The notes beneath the pieces are model-generated. The model saw only the letters and a list, made by a program, of their open reading frames with translations. It searched no databases and was not told the origin of the DNA. 64,000 nucleotides of DNA from Curtobacterium sp. MCBD17_013 (GTDB lineage: Bacteria > Actinomycetota > Actinomycetes > Actinomycetales > Microbacteriaceae), in contig NZ_QKTU01000002.1 in NCBI RefSeq assembly GCF_003234565.1, positions 124,001-188,000 on the forward strand, given 5' to 3'. The position numbers and the translations under genes are program-made. Positions 17,118 to 28,190 of this stretch are shown here, in pieces (position 1 is the first letter of the stretch; each line of letters begins with the position of its first letter).

Positions 17118-18031
17118 CGGCGCATCCCGCCGCGGTCCGGTTCGGGCGTCGCCAGGGAGGCACGGATCGCGTCCGCCGCGGCGGCCGGCGTCTCGTAGTG
17201 CACGAGGTGGCCGACGCCGGGGATCACGACGAGGGTCGCGTCGGGCAGCCGGTCCGCCAGCGCTTCCTGTTCCGGCACCGCGGTGATGTCGTCACGTTCG
17301 GCGGCGATGAGGAGCACCGGTACGTCGATGCGGTCCGCGTACGCGGCGACGTCGTGCGTCACCGACGTCCGGAACGCGTCGAGGACGACGTGGCGGTCGG
17401 CGAACGCCGAGAAGTACCGGTCGTGCTGGTCGTGCACCCATCGGCGCAACCGCGGTTCGCGGGACTTGAGCATCGCGACGCTCATCGCCCGGACGATCCC
17501 CCGGTTCCGGAGGAGGGCGAGCCCGAGCGCCCGGGGCAGGACCGCACCCAGCCGGTAGTAGGCGATCGCGATCGCGGTACCCACGGCGCGCGGGCCCTGC
17601 AGTGCGGGAGCGGCGATCGGGTTGACCAGGACCAGGCGCCGGGTGTCGAGCCCGTCGGCGACCGCGGCTGCGGTGACGATGCTCCCGAAGGAATGACCGA
17701 GCACGACGGCCCGTCGGTCGAGCCCGAGGGCGCGGTGGAACGCTCGGAGCCACCGCACGAAGCCGTCCATGTCGGACCGCGGGAGCGCGTCGGACACCCC
17801 GAAGCCCGGGAGGTCCGGCACGATCGTGCGGACCTCGGGCAGGTGCGCGGCGAGCGACTCGAGCCCGTGGTGGTCGCCGCGGAAGCCGTGCACGGCGAGC
17901 ATGGTGGTGTCCGCGTCCTCGGGGCCGTACACCCAGTAGTGGGTTGCGCGGCCGTCGACGAGGACCGACCGGTGCACCACGGGCAGCCCGGCCATGAGCC
18001 GCTGGTACGGGGAGACGATCGGGGCACGCAT
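17114..18031 (-). CDS. Alpha/beta-fold hydrolase
   Basis: A 305-residue alpha/beta hydrolase. The oxyanion segment is AVHGFRGDHHG, the nucleophile elbow is VLGHSFGSIV (Ser in GHSFG), the acid lies near VPVLLIAAERDDI, and the catalytic His is in GVGHLVHYE. A cap region lies in the middle (~150-220). It has no signal sequence. Substrate unknown: esterase, lipase or C-C hydrolase are all possible. TAGACT ends 7 nt before the ATG at 18031, with no ribosome site, so a leaderless start is likely. It leads a two-gene unit with the glycosyltransferase and is divergent from treS. Confidence 0.9.
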   Translation of the reverse strand: MRAPIVSPYQRLMAGLPVVHRSVLVDGRATHYWVYGPEDADTTMLAVHGFRGDHHGLESLAAHLPEVRTIVPDLPGFGVSDALPRSDMDGFVRWLRAFHRALGLDRRAVVLGHSFGSIVTAAAVADGLDTRRLVLVNPIAAPALQGPRAVGTAIAIAYYRLGAVLPRALGLALLRNRGIVRAMSVAMLKSREPRLRRWVHDQHDRYFSAFADRHVVLDAFRTSVTHDVAAYADRIDVPVLLIAAERDDITAVPEQEALADRLPDATLVVIPGVGHLVHYETPAAAADAIRASLATPEPDRGGMRR

Positions 18032-18038
18032 CCCGCCG

Positions 18039-18044
18039 AGTCTA
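18039..18044 (-). promoter_or_regulatory. -10 element (TAGACT) of the alpha/beta hydrolase
   Basis: TAGACT on the minus strand ends 7 nt before the ATG at 18031. The spacing predicts a transcript that starts on or next to the start codon. Inferred from spacing. Confidence 0.45.
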
Positions 18045-18200
18045 CGGGCCGGACCCGTCGGGCCGGACGGGTGCCGCGCCTCCCGGTCGGCGGGCCGTGC
18101 GGTCGTCCGTTCCCTCCGGACACGGATACCCGGGGCGACATAGAGTGGGCCGACGGGCGCCATGTCGGCCCCGACGCCCGACGGATCCACGAGGAGCACG

Positions 18201-19910
<1,710 letters not shown>

Positions 19911-19946
19911 CGGTCCGTAGGGGTCTCGGGATCGGCACCGCGTCAC

Positions 19947-20057
19947 GTCGCTCGGCCCGGCCGCCTCGGGTCGCCCGGACGGCCGCGTCACGTCGCCCGG
20001 ACGGCCGCGTCGGGTCGCTGGGACGGCCGCCTCGGGTCGCCCGGCCGGCCGTGTCGC
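19947..20057. repeat. Five imperfect 22-bp tandem units downstream of treS
   Basis: Units begin near 19947, 19970, 19992, 20014 and 20036, each starting GTCG and containing GGCCG; the first is 23 bp. They differ from each other by a few bases. The array fills most of the 183-bp gap between treS and the exonuclease gene. There is no spacer diversity, so it is not a CRISPR. Confidence 0.85.
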
Positions 20058-20081
20058 GTCCGCGGTGTCGGCGGCCGCCGC

Positions 20082-20087
20082 TAGCCT
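20082..20087 (+). promoter_or_regulatory. -10 element (TAGCCT) of the exonuclease gene
   Basis: TAGCCT ends exactly 6 nt before the GTG at 20094. There is no ribosome site between them, so a leaderless message is predicted. Confidence 0.5.
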
Positions 20088-20093
20088 GACCGC

Positions 20094-20861
20094 GTGACCA
20101 GCTCTCCGCTCGCAGCGCCGATCGACGCCACCCTCGGAGCCCCCTCGGCGGCACCCCGCTCCCCTGCGGAACGCCCCTGGTGGCACGCGCTCGGCGTGTT
20201 CGACCTCGAGACCACGGGGATCGACGTCGAGACAGCACGGATCGTCAGCGCCCATGTCGGGCTCATCGACATGACCGGCGCGAGCATCGCCGCCGGCTCG
20301 TGGCTGGCCGACCCGGGCGTCCCCATCCCGGAGCAGGCCGCTGCGGTGCACGGCATCACGACCGAGCGCGCCCGTGCCGAGGGGCGTGCCGCCGACGTCG
20401 TCGTCGCCGAGATCATCGCCGCGGTCGAGGCCGTGTTCGCCCGCGGGATCCCGCTCGTGGTCTACAACGCGCCGTACGACCTCACCGTCCTCGACCGCGA
20501 GGCCAAGCGCCACGGCCTGGCGGCACCCGTGATCGGGAACGTCGTCGATCCGCTCGTCATCGACAAGGCCGTCGACACCTACCGCAAGGGCAAGCGCACG
20601 CTCGAGGTCTGCTCCGCGCTGTACGGCGTGACCCTCGCGGACGCGCACGACGCCGGTGCCGACGCGATCGCCGCCGGACGCGTCGCGCAGGCGATCGCGA
20701 GCCGCTACCCGGACCAGCTCGGCATCAGCGCCGAGGAGCTCCACCGACTGCAGGTGGCCTGGTGCTCCGACCAGGCGGCGTCGTTCCAGGACTACATGCG
20801 GCGTGAGCGCAATCCGCAGTTCGTCGCGGACGGCCGCTGGCCGCACCGCAACCCCGCCTGA
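20094..20861 (+). CDS. DEDDh 3'-5' exonuclease (DNA polymerase III epsilon-like)
   Basis: A 255-residue DEDDh exonuclease. Exo I is VFDLETTGID, Exo II is in VVYNAPYDLTVLDRE, and Exo III is DAHDAGADAIAAGRV with the catalytic His. The N-terminal ~30 residues are a low-complexity leader, and the C-terminal ~40 residues are extra to the core. Stand-alone proteins of this kind act in DNA repair or RNA trimming rather than necessarily as the replicative proofreader. The GTG start is supported by a leaderless -10 six bases upstream. A strong terminator lies between this gene and rpmE2. Confidence 0.88.
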   Translation: MTSSPLAAPIDATLGAPSAAPRSPAERPWWHALGVFDLETTGIDVETARIVSAHVGLIDMTGASIAAGSWLADPGVPIPEQAAAVHGITTERARAEGRAADVVVAEIIAAVEAVFARGIPLVVYNAPYDLTVLDREAKRHGLAAPVIGNVVDPLVIDKAVDTYRKGKRTLEVCSALYGVTLADAHDAGADAIAAGRVAQAIASRYPDQLGISAEELHRLQVAWCSDQAASFQDYMRRERNPQFVADGRWPHRNPA

Positions 20862-20896
20862 TCGTCCCCGGCCCCGGTGTCGGCACGCGCGCACGG

Positions 20897-20936
20897 GGCA
20901 TGGCACAGGCACAGGCACAGGCATAGGCACGGGCAC
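20897..20936. repeat. Hexanucleotide tandem run (AGGCAC-like)
   Basis: About six copies of a GGCAC(A/G) hexamer with single-base variants lie between the exonuclease gene and the terminator. It is a simple repeat with no gene over it. Confidence 0.85.
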
Positions 20937-20982
20937 ACACCTGAACCAGGCGGTCCTCGGCAACGGCTGCCCCGGAGACGCA

Positions 20983-21019
20983 GCAACGGGCGGCCACCCG
21001 GAGGTGGACCGCCCGTTGC
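20983..21019. terminator. Bidirectional terminator between exonuclease and rpmE2
   Basis: A 15-bp stem with one bulged A pairs 20983-20997 with 21004-21019 around a 6-nt loop. It sits between convergent genes and would serve both. Confidence 0.85.
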
Positions 21020-21078
21020 TCGCTCGCCGTTCCCGACGAGGTCGCGTCAGCGTTGCCGCCGCGACCGAGGGCTCGGAC

Positions 21079-21327
21079 TTACTTGCCGAAGCCCTTGAAG
21101 CGCTGGTTGAACTTCTCGACGCGACCGGCCGAGTCGAGGATGCGCTGCTTGCCCGTGTAGAACGGGTGCGAGGCGCTCGAGATCTCGACGTCGATCACCG
21201 GGTAGGTGACACCGTCGAGCTCGATGGTCTTGTCGCTGGTCGCGGTGGAGCGCGTCAGGAACGTCTCACCGGAGGCCAGGTCGCGGAAGACGATGGCGTT
21301 GTACTCGGGGTGCGTGTCGGTCTTCAT
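21079..21327 (-). CDS. rpmE2: 50S ribosomal protein L31 type B
   Basis: An 82-residue L31 of the type B (zinc-free) form. It opens [16 protein letters not shown] and contains [17 protein letters not shown] and NQRFKGFGK. The cysteines of the zinc form are absent. It belongs to the large ribosomal subunit, and in other bacteria the C-minus form replaces the zinc form under zinc limitation. I see no Zur box upstream. The ATG at 21327 is preceded by GAGGAA. The gene stands alone, separated by a terminator from the convergent exonuclease. Confidence 0.96.
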   Translation of the reverse strand: MKTDTHPEYNAIVFRDLASGETFLTRSTATSDKTIELDGVTYPVIDVEISSASHPFYTGKQRILDSAGRVEKFNQRFKGFGK

Positions 21328-21470
21328 GGTGTTCCTCGTCGTGGATGTGGTGGTTCGGAGTGCGCGAGCGCGCGCAAAACTGTGGCGTACGCCAGCGACC
21401 GAGTTTAGCAGACCGTCAGCGCGGACGGGAGGCACCGCTCGTCTCCGGCATCGGCGGCTCGGTCGTCACC

Positions 21471-22253
21471 TCAGCTGGCGCGGGCGGTGTAGCGACCCGC
21501 GTCCGCCGTCACGACGAGGCCGATCCCGAACGCGTCCGAGAGCACCTCGCTCGTCACGACGTCAGCGATCGGTCCGGCGGTGTGCACGCGCCCCTCGGCG
21601 AGCACGAGCGCGTGCGTGAAGCCCTTCGGGATCTCCTCCACATGGTGGGTGACGACCACGATGGCAGGAGCCTCGGCGCTCTCGGCATACCCCCCGAGCG
21701 TCCGGACCAGACTCTCGCGTGCCCCGAGGTCGAGCGATGCCGCCGGCTCGTCGAGGAACAGGACCTCGGGATCGGTCATGACGGACCGGGCGATCTGGAC
21801 GCGCTTCTGCTCGCCGTCGCTCAGTTCACCGAAGGTCCGGTCGGCGAAGCCGCCGAGGCCCCACTCGTCGAGGACCCGATGGGCACGTCGGACGTCGATG
21901 TCGTCGTACTGCTCGTTCCACCGACCGGTGACCGAGTAGGCGGCCGTGAGCACGACGTCGAGCACCTGCTCGGTGACCGGGATCCGCCGGGCGAGCGCGG
22001 TCGACGCGAACCCGATGCGCGGACGGAGTTCGAACAGGTCGGCGCCACCGACCTCCGTGCCGAGGACCTCGACCGTGCCCGAGGTCGGGAACGACTGCGC
22101 CCCGGCGACCTGCAGCAGGGTCGTCTTCCCCGCGCCGTTCGCGCCGAGGACGACCCAACGGTCCGCCTCGTCGACCTGCCACGACACCTGGTCGAGGATG
22201 CTGACCCCGTTCCGGACGACGGACACGTCTTGCAAGCGCACAACCGAGGGCAT
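21471..22253 (-). CDS. ABC transporter ATP-binding protein (stand-alone)
   Basis: A 260-residue ABC ATPase. Walker A is GANGAGKTT, the signature is LSDGEQKRVQIARS, Walker B is VLFLDEPAASLD, and the H-loop is VVTHHVEEI. The Q-loop lies near FASTALARR. No permease or binding protein gene flanks it, so it may act with a distant transporter or in a ModF-like role. The ATG follows TAGGCT by 6 nt (22260-22265, minus strand), again pointing to a leaderless message. Confidence 0.9.
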   Translation of the reverse strand: MPSVVRLQDVSVVRNGVSILDQVSWQVDEADRWVVLGANGAGKTTLLQVAGAQSFPTSGTVEVLGTEVGGADLFELRPRIGFASTALARRIPVTEQVLDVVLTAAYSVTGRWNEQYDDIDVRRAHRVLDEWGLGGFADRTFGELSDGEQKRVQIARSVMTDPEVLFLDEPAASLDLGARESLVRTLGGYAESAEAPAIVVVTHHVEEIPKGFTHALVLAEGRVHTAGPIADVVTSEVLSDAFGIGLVVTADAGRYTARAS

Positions 22254-22259
22254 GCCCTC

Positions 22260-22265
22260 AGCCTA
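22260..22265 (-). promoter_or_regulatory. -10 element (TAGGCT) of the ABC ATPase gene
   Basis: TAGGCT on the minus strand ends 6 nt before the ATG at 22253, with no ribosome site in between. Leaderless start inferred. Confidence 0.5.
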
Positions 22266-22327
22266 CGCGGTCGGCCGTCGGCGAGGAGGCGCGGCACACG
22301 TCCTGTGGACGGCCGCCGCCGGCGTCC

Positions 22328-23524
22328 TCAGCGACCGGCGAGGACGGCGTCGTAGACCCGACGGGTCTGGGTCGCGATGGCGGACCAGGTGAACTCGCCC
22401 TCGACACGCAGACGCCCGGCCCGACCCATGAGGGCGGCGAGCCCGGGGTCGGCGAGCACCTCGCGCAAGGTCGCGCCGAGGTCCGCCACGAAGCGGTCCG
22501 GGTCGACCGGCGTCCCGGACCCGTCCTGCACCTGCTCGATCGGCACGATGCGCCCGGTCAGTCCGTCGGCGACGACCTCGGGGATGCCGCCCGTGGCCGT
22601 GCCGACGACCGGCAGCCCGCACGCCATGGCCTCGAGGTTGACGATCCCGAGCGGCTCGTACACCGACGGACACACGAACACGCTCGCCGCCGACAGCACC
22701 CGGACGATCTCGTCGTGGGAGAGCATCCGGTCGACCCACACCACGCCCGAGCGGCGGGTCCGGAGGTCCTCGACCAGGCCCGTCACCTCGGCGAGGATCT
22801 CCGGGGTGTCCGGCGCTCCGGCGCAGAGGACCACCTGGACGTCCGCCGGCAGCCCGTCGAGCGCACGGAGGAGGTACGGCAGACCCTTCTGGCGGGTGAT
22901 GCGACCCACGAAGACGACGGTGGGCCGATCGGGGTCGATCCCGAGCGCGCGGACCGCTTCCGGGTCGACCACGCGCTGCCAGGCGTCGATGTCGATGCCG
23001 TTGTACACGACGTGCAACCGGTCCTCGGGGATCGACGGGTAGGAGCGGGCGATGTCGGCGCGCATGCCCTTCGACACCGCGATGACCGCGTCGGCGTTCG
23101 TGTACGCCTCGCGCTCGATCCAGCTCGACAGCCGGTACCCGCCGCCCAGCTGCTCGGCCTTCCAGGGGCGGAGCGGCTCGAGGCTGTGTGCCGTCACGAC
23201 GTGCGGCAGGCCGTAGGTGAGCTGCGCGACACGTCCTGCGGCGTTCGCGTACCAGGTGTGGGAGTGCACGAGGTCCGAGCCCTCGATGTCGGGGACCATC
23301 TGCAGGTCGGTGGCGAGCGTGGTCACGGCGCCGTTCGCGTGCTCGAACCCCGCGGGGGCGCGGTAGGAGGTCACGCCGTCGGCGTCCCGATCGGCTCCGA
23401 ACGCGCGGACGCGCACGTCGGTGTCCGTCCCGGATCGGAGCGCCGCCGTCAGTTCCGCGACGTGGACGCCCGCACCTCCGTAGATCTCCGGGGGGAATTC
23501 CTTCGTCAGCAGATCGACTCGCAC
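22328..23524 (-). CDS. glgA: Glycogen synthase, actinobacterial GlgA/GlgM type
   Basis: A 398-residue GT-B enzyme of the actinobacterial glycogen synthase branch. The N-terminal VDLLTKEFPPEIYGGAGVHV binds the acceptor side. The donor domain has VVFVGRITRQKGLPYLL and the ADP-glucose site CPSVYEPLGIVNLEAMACG with the E-x7-E motif. In mycobacteria this family uses ADP-glucose and can make maltose-1-phosphate (GlgM) for the GlgE route; which product is made here cannot be told. The GTG at 23524 has GGGGGA upstream, and TACGTT (23532-23537) sits 7 nt away. It is divergent from glgC. Confidence 0.93.
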   Translation of the reverse strand: MRVDLLTKEFPPEIYGGAGVHVAELTAALRSGTDTDVRVRAFGADRDADGVTSYRAPAGFEHANGAVTTLATDLQMVPDIEGSDLVHSHTWYANAAGRVAQLTYGLPHVVTAHSLEPLRPWKAEQLGGGYRLSSWIEREAYTNADAVIAVSKGMRADIARSYPSIPEDRLHVVYNGIDIDAWQRVVDPEAVRALGIDPDRPTVVFVGRITRQKGLPYLLRALDGLPADVQVVLCAGAPDTPEILAEVTGLVEDLRTRRSGVVWVDRMLSHDEIVRVLSAASVFVCPSVYEPLGIVNLEAMACGLPVVGTATGGIPEVVADGLTGRIVPIEQVQDGSGTPVDPDRFVADLGATLREVLADPGLAALMGRAGRLRVEGEFTWSAIATQTRRVYDAVLAGR

Positions 23525-23531
23525 GTCCCCC

Positions 23532-23565
23532 AACGTAACGAATGGCCCGGTCGCACGCCTACTCT
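23532..23565. promoter_or_regulatory. Divergent glgA/glgC promoter region
   Basis: Minus-strand TACGTT (23532-23537) ends 7 nt before the glgA GTG. Plus-strand TACTCT (23560-23565) ends 6 nt before the glgC ATG at 23572. Only 47 bp separate the two start codons, so both -35 regions must overlap the opposite promoter. Spacing-based inference. Confidence 0.5.
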
Positions 23566-23571
23566 TGGGGC

Positions 23572-24813
23572 ATGCCATCGAAGAAGATCTTCGGCATCGT
23601 CCTCGCAGGGGGCGAAGGGAAGCGGCTCATGCCGTTGACCGCCGACCGAGCCAAGCCCGCCGTCCCGTTCGGCGGCAACTTCCGTCTGATCGACTTCGCG
23701 TTGAGCAACCTGGTGAACTCCGGACTGCAGCGCATCGTGGTCCTGACCCAGTACAAGTCCCACAGCCTCGACCGCCACGTGTCCCAGACGTGGCGCATGG
23801 AGGGGCTGCTGGGCTCGTACGTGGCGTCGGTCCCGGCGCAGCAGCGACTCGGCAAACGGTGGTTCGCCGGGTCCGCCGACGCGATCCTCCAGAGCCTCAA
23901 CCTCCTCCGGGACGAACGGCCCGACATCGTCGTCGTGGTCGGTGCGGACCACGTGTACCGGATGGACTTCTCCCAGATGGTCGAGGCGCACATCGCGTCG
24001 GGCCGCAGCGCGACCGTCGCCGCGATCCGACAGCCCATCGCGCTCGCCGACCAGTTCGGCGTCATCCAGGTCGACGACGAGGACCCGACGAGGATCGGCG
24101 CGTTCCTGGAGAAGCCGAAGGACGCGGTGGGACTCCCCGACTCCCCCGGTGAGGTCCTCGCGTCGATGGGCAACTACGTCTTCGACGCGGACGCGCTCAT
24201 CGACGCGGTCCTGCGCGACGGTCAGATCGAGTCCTCGAACCACGACATGGGCGGTGACATCGTGCCGGACTTCGTGACCCGGGGCGACGCCGGCGTCTAC
24301 GACCTCAACCGCAACGACGTCCCGGGTGCCACCGAGCGCGACAAGTACTACTGGCGCGACGTGGGGACGATCGACTCGTTCTTCGAGGCGCACCAGGACC
24401 TCATCGCAGCGCTGCCGGTCTTCAACCTCTACAACGTCGACTGGCCAATCTTCAACCAGCAGATCAACTCGCCGCCCGCCAAGTTCGTCCGTGACGCCAA
24501 GGGCGTCAGCGGTACCGCGGTCGACTCGATCGTCTCGCTCGGGTGTCTGCTGTCCGGGGCACAGGTGGAGCGCAGCGTGATCGGGCCGTGGTGCACCATC
24601 GAGTCGGGCGCCCAGGTCGTCGACTCCGTGGTGTTCGACCGGGCGATGGTCGGCCCGGACGCGGTCGTGCGCCGCGCGATCCTCGACAAGGACGTCGTGA
24701 TCGAGGCCGGCGCTCAGGTCGGGGTGGATCGCGGCGCGGATCTCGCCCGCGGGTTCACGGTCACGGACTCCGGCATCACCGTGGTCGGCAAGGGGGTGCG
24801 GGTCGAGGCCTGA
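23572..24813 (+). CDS. glgC: Glucose-1-phosphate adenylyltransferase
   Basis: A 413-residue ADP-glucose pyrophosphorylase. The nucleotide-binding start is [14 protein letters not shown], the [10 protein letters not shown] and [10 protein letters not shown] motifs are intact, and the catalytic Asp lies in [12 protein letters not shown]. The glucose-1-phosphate motif is AFLEKPKD and the C-terminal left-handed beta-helix covers ~290-413. It makes ADP-glucose for GlgA, on the other side of a 47-bp divergent promoter. The ATG at 23572 is favoured because TACTCT precedes it by 6 nt; an upstream ATG at 23542 would add ten unlikely residues. Confidence 0.96.
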   Translation: MPSKKIFGIVLAGGEGKRLMPLTADRAKPAVPFGGNFRLIDFALSNLVNSGLQRIVVLTQYKSHSLDRHVSQTWRMEGLLGSYVASVPAQQRLGKRWFAGSADAILQSLNLLRDERPDIVVVVGADHVYRMDFSQMVEAHIASGRSATVAAIRQPIALADQFGVIQVDDEDPTRIGAFLEKPKDAVGLPDSPGEVLASMGNYVFDADALIDAVLRDGQIESSNHDMGGDIVPDFVTRGDAGVYDLNRNDVPGATERDKYYWRDVGTIDSFFEAHQDLIAALPVFNLYNVDWPIFNQQINSPPAKFVRDAKGVSGTAVDSIVSLGCLLSGAQVERSVIGPWCTIESGAQVVDSVVFDRAMVGPDAVVRRAILDKDVVIEAGAQVGVDRGADLARGFTVTDSGITVVGKGVRVEA

Positions 24814-24865
24814 GGCCGCGAGGCCCGGTCCGCGTCATCCGCCGTCTCGCGCCCGCGACCGCCAC

Positions 24866-24871
24866 TAGCCT
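24866..24871 (+). promoter_or_regulatory. -10 element (TAGCCT) of serB
   Basis: TAGCCT ends 6 nt before the serB GTG at 24878. No ribosome site is present. The same hexamer and spacing occur before the exonuclease gene at 20082. Confidence 0.5.
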
Positions 24872-24877
24872 TGGCGC

Positions 24878-25528
24878 GTGCCGCGTTTCCTCGTCGTCCT
24901 CGATGCCGATTCCACACTGCTCGAGGACGAGGTGATCGAGCTGCTCGCCGACGCCGCAGGAGCGCGTGATCGCGTCGCCGCCGTCACCGAGCGGGCGATG
25001 CGCGGTGAGACCGACTTCGCCGACAGCCTCCGCGACCGCGTCGCGACACTCGCGGGGTTGCCCGTGAGCGTTCTGGAGGACGTGCGTCGCGCCGTCCGGG
25101 TCACGACCGGCGCCGTCGAACTGGTCGAGGGCGTCCACGCCGCCGGCGGCAGCGTCGGCGTCGTGTCCGGCGGCTTCCACGAGGTGCTGGGCCCGATCGC
25201 GGCGGCACTCGGGCTCGACCACTGTCGCGCCAACCGACTCGAGGCGTCCGGCGGCGTGCTCACCGGCCGGGTGCTCGGGGACGTGGTCGACGCGGCCGCG
25301 AAGGCCGATGCGCTCCGGGCCTGGGCGGCCGCGGACGGCGTGGACGCGCGGCGGCACACCGTGGCGGTGGGCGACGGCGCCAACGACCTGTCCATGATGC
25401 GCGAGGCCGCGCTCGCCGTCGCCTTCGTCGCGCGGCCGGGCGTCCGCGACGCCGCGGACGTCGTCGTCGACCGGCGGGACCTCACACCCGTCCTGGCGTG
25501 CCTCGGGGTGCCCGTCCGGGCCTCCTGA
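24878..25528 (+). CDS. serB: Phosphoserine phosphatase
   Basis: A 216-residue HAD phosphatase. Motif I is DADST (residues 9-13, two catalytic Asp), motif II is GVVSGGFHEVL, motif III has a Lys in AAAKADAL, and motif IV is AVGDGANDLSMM. These match SerB, the last step of serine synthesis (phosphoserine to serine). The ACT regulatory domain found in longer SerB proteins is missing, so this is the short catalytic form. The GTG start is supported by the leaderless -10 just upstream. Confidence 0.93.
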   Translation: MPRFLVVLDADSTLLEDEVIELLADAAGARDRVAAVTERAMRGETDFADSLRDRVATLAGLPVSVLEDVRRAVRVTTGAVELVEGVHAAGGSVGVVSGGFHEVLGPIAAALGLDHCRANRLEASGGVLTGRVLGDVVDAAAKADALRAWAAADGVDARRHTVAVGDGANDLSMMREAALAVAFVARPGVRDAADVVVDRRDLTPVLACLGVPVRAS

Positions 25529-25565
25529 CCGACCGGTACCGGCAGGAGCCGCGTCCGGGATGGGC

Positions 25566-26357
<792 letters not shown>

Positions 26358-26411
26358 CTACCGTCGGTGGTGAGGCTTAGGCTTGAGCCGGGGAAGCGGA
26401 GAGACCATCGC

Positions 26412-26813
26412 ATGAAGACGAACAGCATCACCTCGCTGCCGGCATCGCCCGCCGATGACCGGCGCGGCCGCCTCAGGCGGTACGTGTTCACGATGTCCGT
26501 GCGCGTGGTGTGCTTCGTCGTGGCGGTCTGCCTCCACGACGTCTGGAGCATCCTCCCGCTCGTGCTCGCCGGCGTCATCCCGTGGGTGGCCGTGGTCGTC
26601 GCCAACGCGGGGAACCGCACCGCCGACGACCTCGTCCGACCGGGCGGCGAACTCGTCCGCGTGCTGCCAGACGACGACCGCGAACGCATCGAGCAGGAGC
26701 GCGAGGAACGCTACCGCGAAGACCAGCGCGCCCGAGCCGCGTGGGCACACGCCGAGCAGGAGCGTGCGGAGCGCGAACGCGCCGCGGCGAGCGGCGGACG
26801 GAGTCGGCGCTGA
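26412..26813 (+). CDS. DUF3099 membrane protein
   Basis: A 133-residue protein with two membrane helices: one around VFTMSVRVVCFVVAVCL and a second around LPLVLAGVIPWVAVVVAN. A charged, Arg/Glu-rich tail (~90-133) probably forms a cytoplasmic helix. The opening ITSLPASPADDRRGRLRRY is characteristic of DUF3099, an actinobacterial family of unknown function. The leader holds GCGGAGAG before the ATG at 26412, and TAGGCT near 26383 is a possible -10. It heads a three-gene unit with tight overlaps to SURF1. Confidence 0.88.
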   Translation: MKTNSITSLPASPADDRRGRLRRYVFTMSVRVVCFVVAVCLHDVWSILPLVLAGVIPWVAVVVANAGNRTADDLVRPGGELVRVLPDDDRERIEQEREERYREDQRARAAWAHAEQERAERERAAASGGRSRR

Positions 26814-27100
26814 TGGCGACCTTCGACCTCCGCACCGATCCAGGAGCGCCGGTGTGCTCGCGGGCCGGATGCTCGAACAGGGCGTCCTGGCGGGTCAACT
26901 GGCGCAACCCGAGGATCCATGCGGTCGACCGCGTCAAGATCTGGGCGGCGTGTGATGACCACTGTGCCTTCCTCGCGGACTACCTGCGGTCCCGGGCCTT
27001 CCCGGTGACCGTGACCGGCATCGACGAGGACGTCGAGCGGCTCGAGGACGTCGCGGACTCCCTGACCTCCGGAGGCGCCGAGGGCGGCTCCCTCGGATGA
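26813..27100 (+). CDS. Small Cys/His protein of unknown function
   Basis: A 95-residue soluble protein. Paired cysteines in VCSRAGCSNRA, followed by WRVNWRNPRIH and WAACDDHCAFL, suggest a small metal-binding fold. Close relatives in actinobacteria are often labelled acetone carboxylase, for which I see no support. The ATG shares its A with the TGA of the DUF3099 gene, and its own stop overlaps the SURF1 start as ATGA, so all three are translationally coupled. A role in cytochrome oxidase assembly is possible from context only. Confidence 0.75.
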   Translation: MATFDLRTDPGAPVCSRAGCSNRASWRVNWRNPRIHAVDRVKIWAACDDHCAFLADYLRSRAFPVTVTGIDEDVERLEDVADSLTSGGAEGGSLG

Positions 27101-28149
27101 CGCTGCACGACCCCCGGACGGACCACGACCGCACCGACGACGAGCCGACGGCCGGCATCCGGGACTTCGACCCGACGGCCCGCTACGGGCGCCGGGGCGC
27201 GGAGCGCCTCCGCCGGGCCGAACGCGAGGCCCGCGCGGCCCGGCTCGGCTCCGCCGACGAGCACGAGACCGACCGGGACCCGGACGAACCCTTCGTCGGT
27301 TGGGGCTTCGTGATCGGCCGCCGTTGGGTCGGGTACTTCGCGATCGCGGTCGGCTTCGCGATCCTCTGCGCGTTCTTCGGCATGTGGCAGTGGGACCGCC
27401 GCAACGAGGCGGTCCGCGAGAACGACCAGATCGCCGAGAACTACGACCACACCCCCGTGCCCGTCGACCGCGCACTCCCGACACGGTCCGCGTTCGACGA
27501 CGACCAGACGTGGCTCCAGGTCCGCGTGACCGGGCACTACGACTTGGCGGAGCAGCTCCTCGTGCGCAACCGCGTCCACAACGGTCAGCCCGGGTTCGAG
27601 GTCCTGACGCCGCTGGTGACGTCGTCGGGGCGCGCGTTCATCGTCGACCGCGGATGGGTCCCGACGGGCAACGACCACGACTACCCCGACTCCGTGCCCG
27701 CACCACCGAGGGGCACCGTCGACGTCGTGGTGCGCCTCCAGCAGACCGAGCCGCACATCCCCGGTCGGACCGACCCGGCCCACACCGACGAGATCCAGTC
27801 GGTCACCCTGTCGGACGTCGCGGGCCGCGTCGCCCAGCCGATCTGGACCGGTGCGTACGGTCAGCTCAAGAGCGAGGACCCGGCGCCCGCACAGGCCCGG
27901 CCCCTTGGTTGGGATCGCCCGTCGGCCGACACCGGCCTCCACCTGTCGTACTTCATCCAGTGGTTCATGTTCGCCGCCGGCGGCTTCGGCTTCCTCGCCT
28001 ACCTGATGGTCCAGGAGTACCGGAACCTCAACCAGGACGACCCGGAGGAACGCGAGCGCGCGCTCGAACGCAAGCGGCGGCGTGAAGCCCGTCCGAAGAC
28101 CGACGCGGAGATCGAGGACGGCCTCCTCGACGACGTCCGGGTCGGCTGA
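27097..28149 (+). CDS. SURF1-family cytochrome oxidase assembly protein
   Basis: A 350-residue SURF1/Shy1 homologue. A charged N-terminal extension (~70 residues) precedes the first membrane helix, YFAIAVGFAILCAFFGMWQW. The extracytoplasmic domain has RVRVTGHYDL-type beta strands and the signature FIVDRGWVP. The second helix is near QWFMFAAGGFGFLAYL, followed by a charged cytoplasmic tail. SURF1 proteins help insert haem A into cytochrome c oxidase; ctaA and ctaB lie 18-20 kb away. The start overlaps the upstream gene by 4 nt. Confidence 0.92.
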   Translation: MTLHDPRTDHDRTDDEPTAGIRDFDPTARYGRRGAERLRRAEREARAARLGSADEHETDRDPDEPFVGWGFVIGRRWVGYFAIAVGFAILCAFFGMWQWDRRNEAVRENDQIAENYDHTPVPVDRALPTRSAFDDDQTWLQVRVTGHYDLAEQLLVRNRVHNGQPGFEVLTPLVTSSGRAFIVDRGWVPTGNDHDYPDSVPAPPRGTVDVVVRLQQTEPHIPGRTDPAHTDEIQSVTLSDVAGRVAQPIWTGAYGQLKSEDPAPAQARPLGWDRPSADTGLHLSYFIQWFMFAAGGFGFLAYLMVQEYRNLNQDDPEERERALERKRRREARPKTDAEIEDGLLDDVRVG

Positions 28150-28190
28150 GCCGGACAGCGGCCGGACGACGAGCGTCGGCGGCCCCCCGG

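Noticed and set aside
19947-20057. CRISPR array
   Set aside because: The units are contiguous, with no spacers, and no cas genes occur in the window. The other tandem repeats fail for the same reason.
26813-27100. Acetone carboxylase subunit
   Set aside because: This label is attached to similar small proteins, but the protein has only 95 residues, no carboxylase domain and no partner genes.
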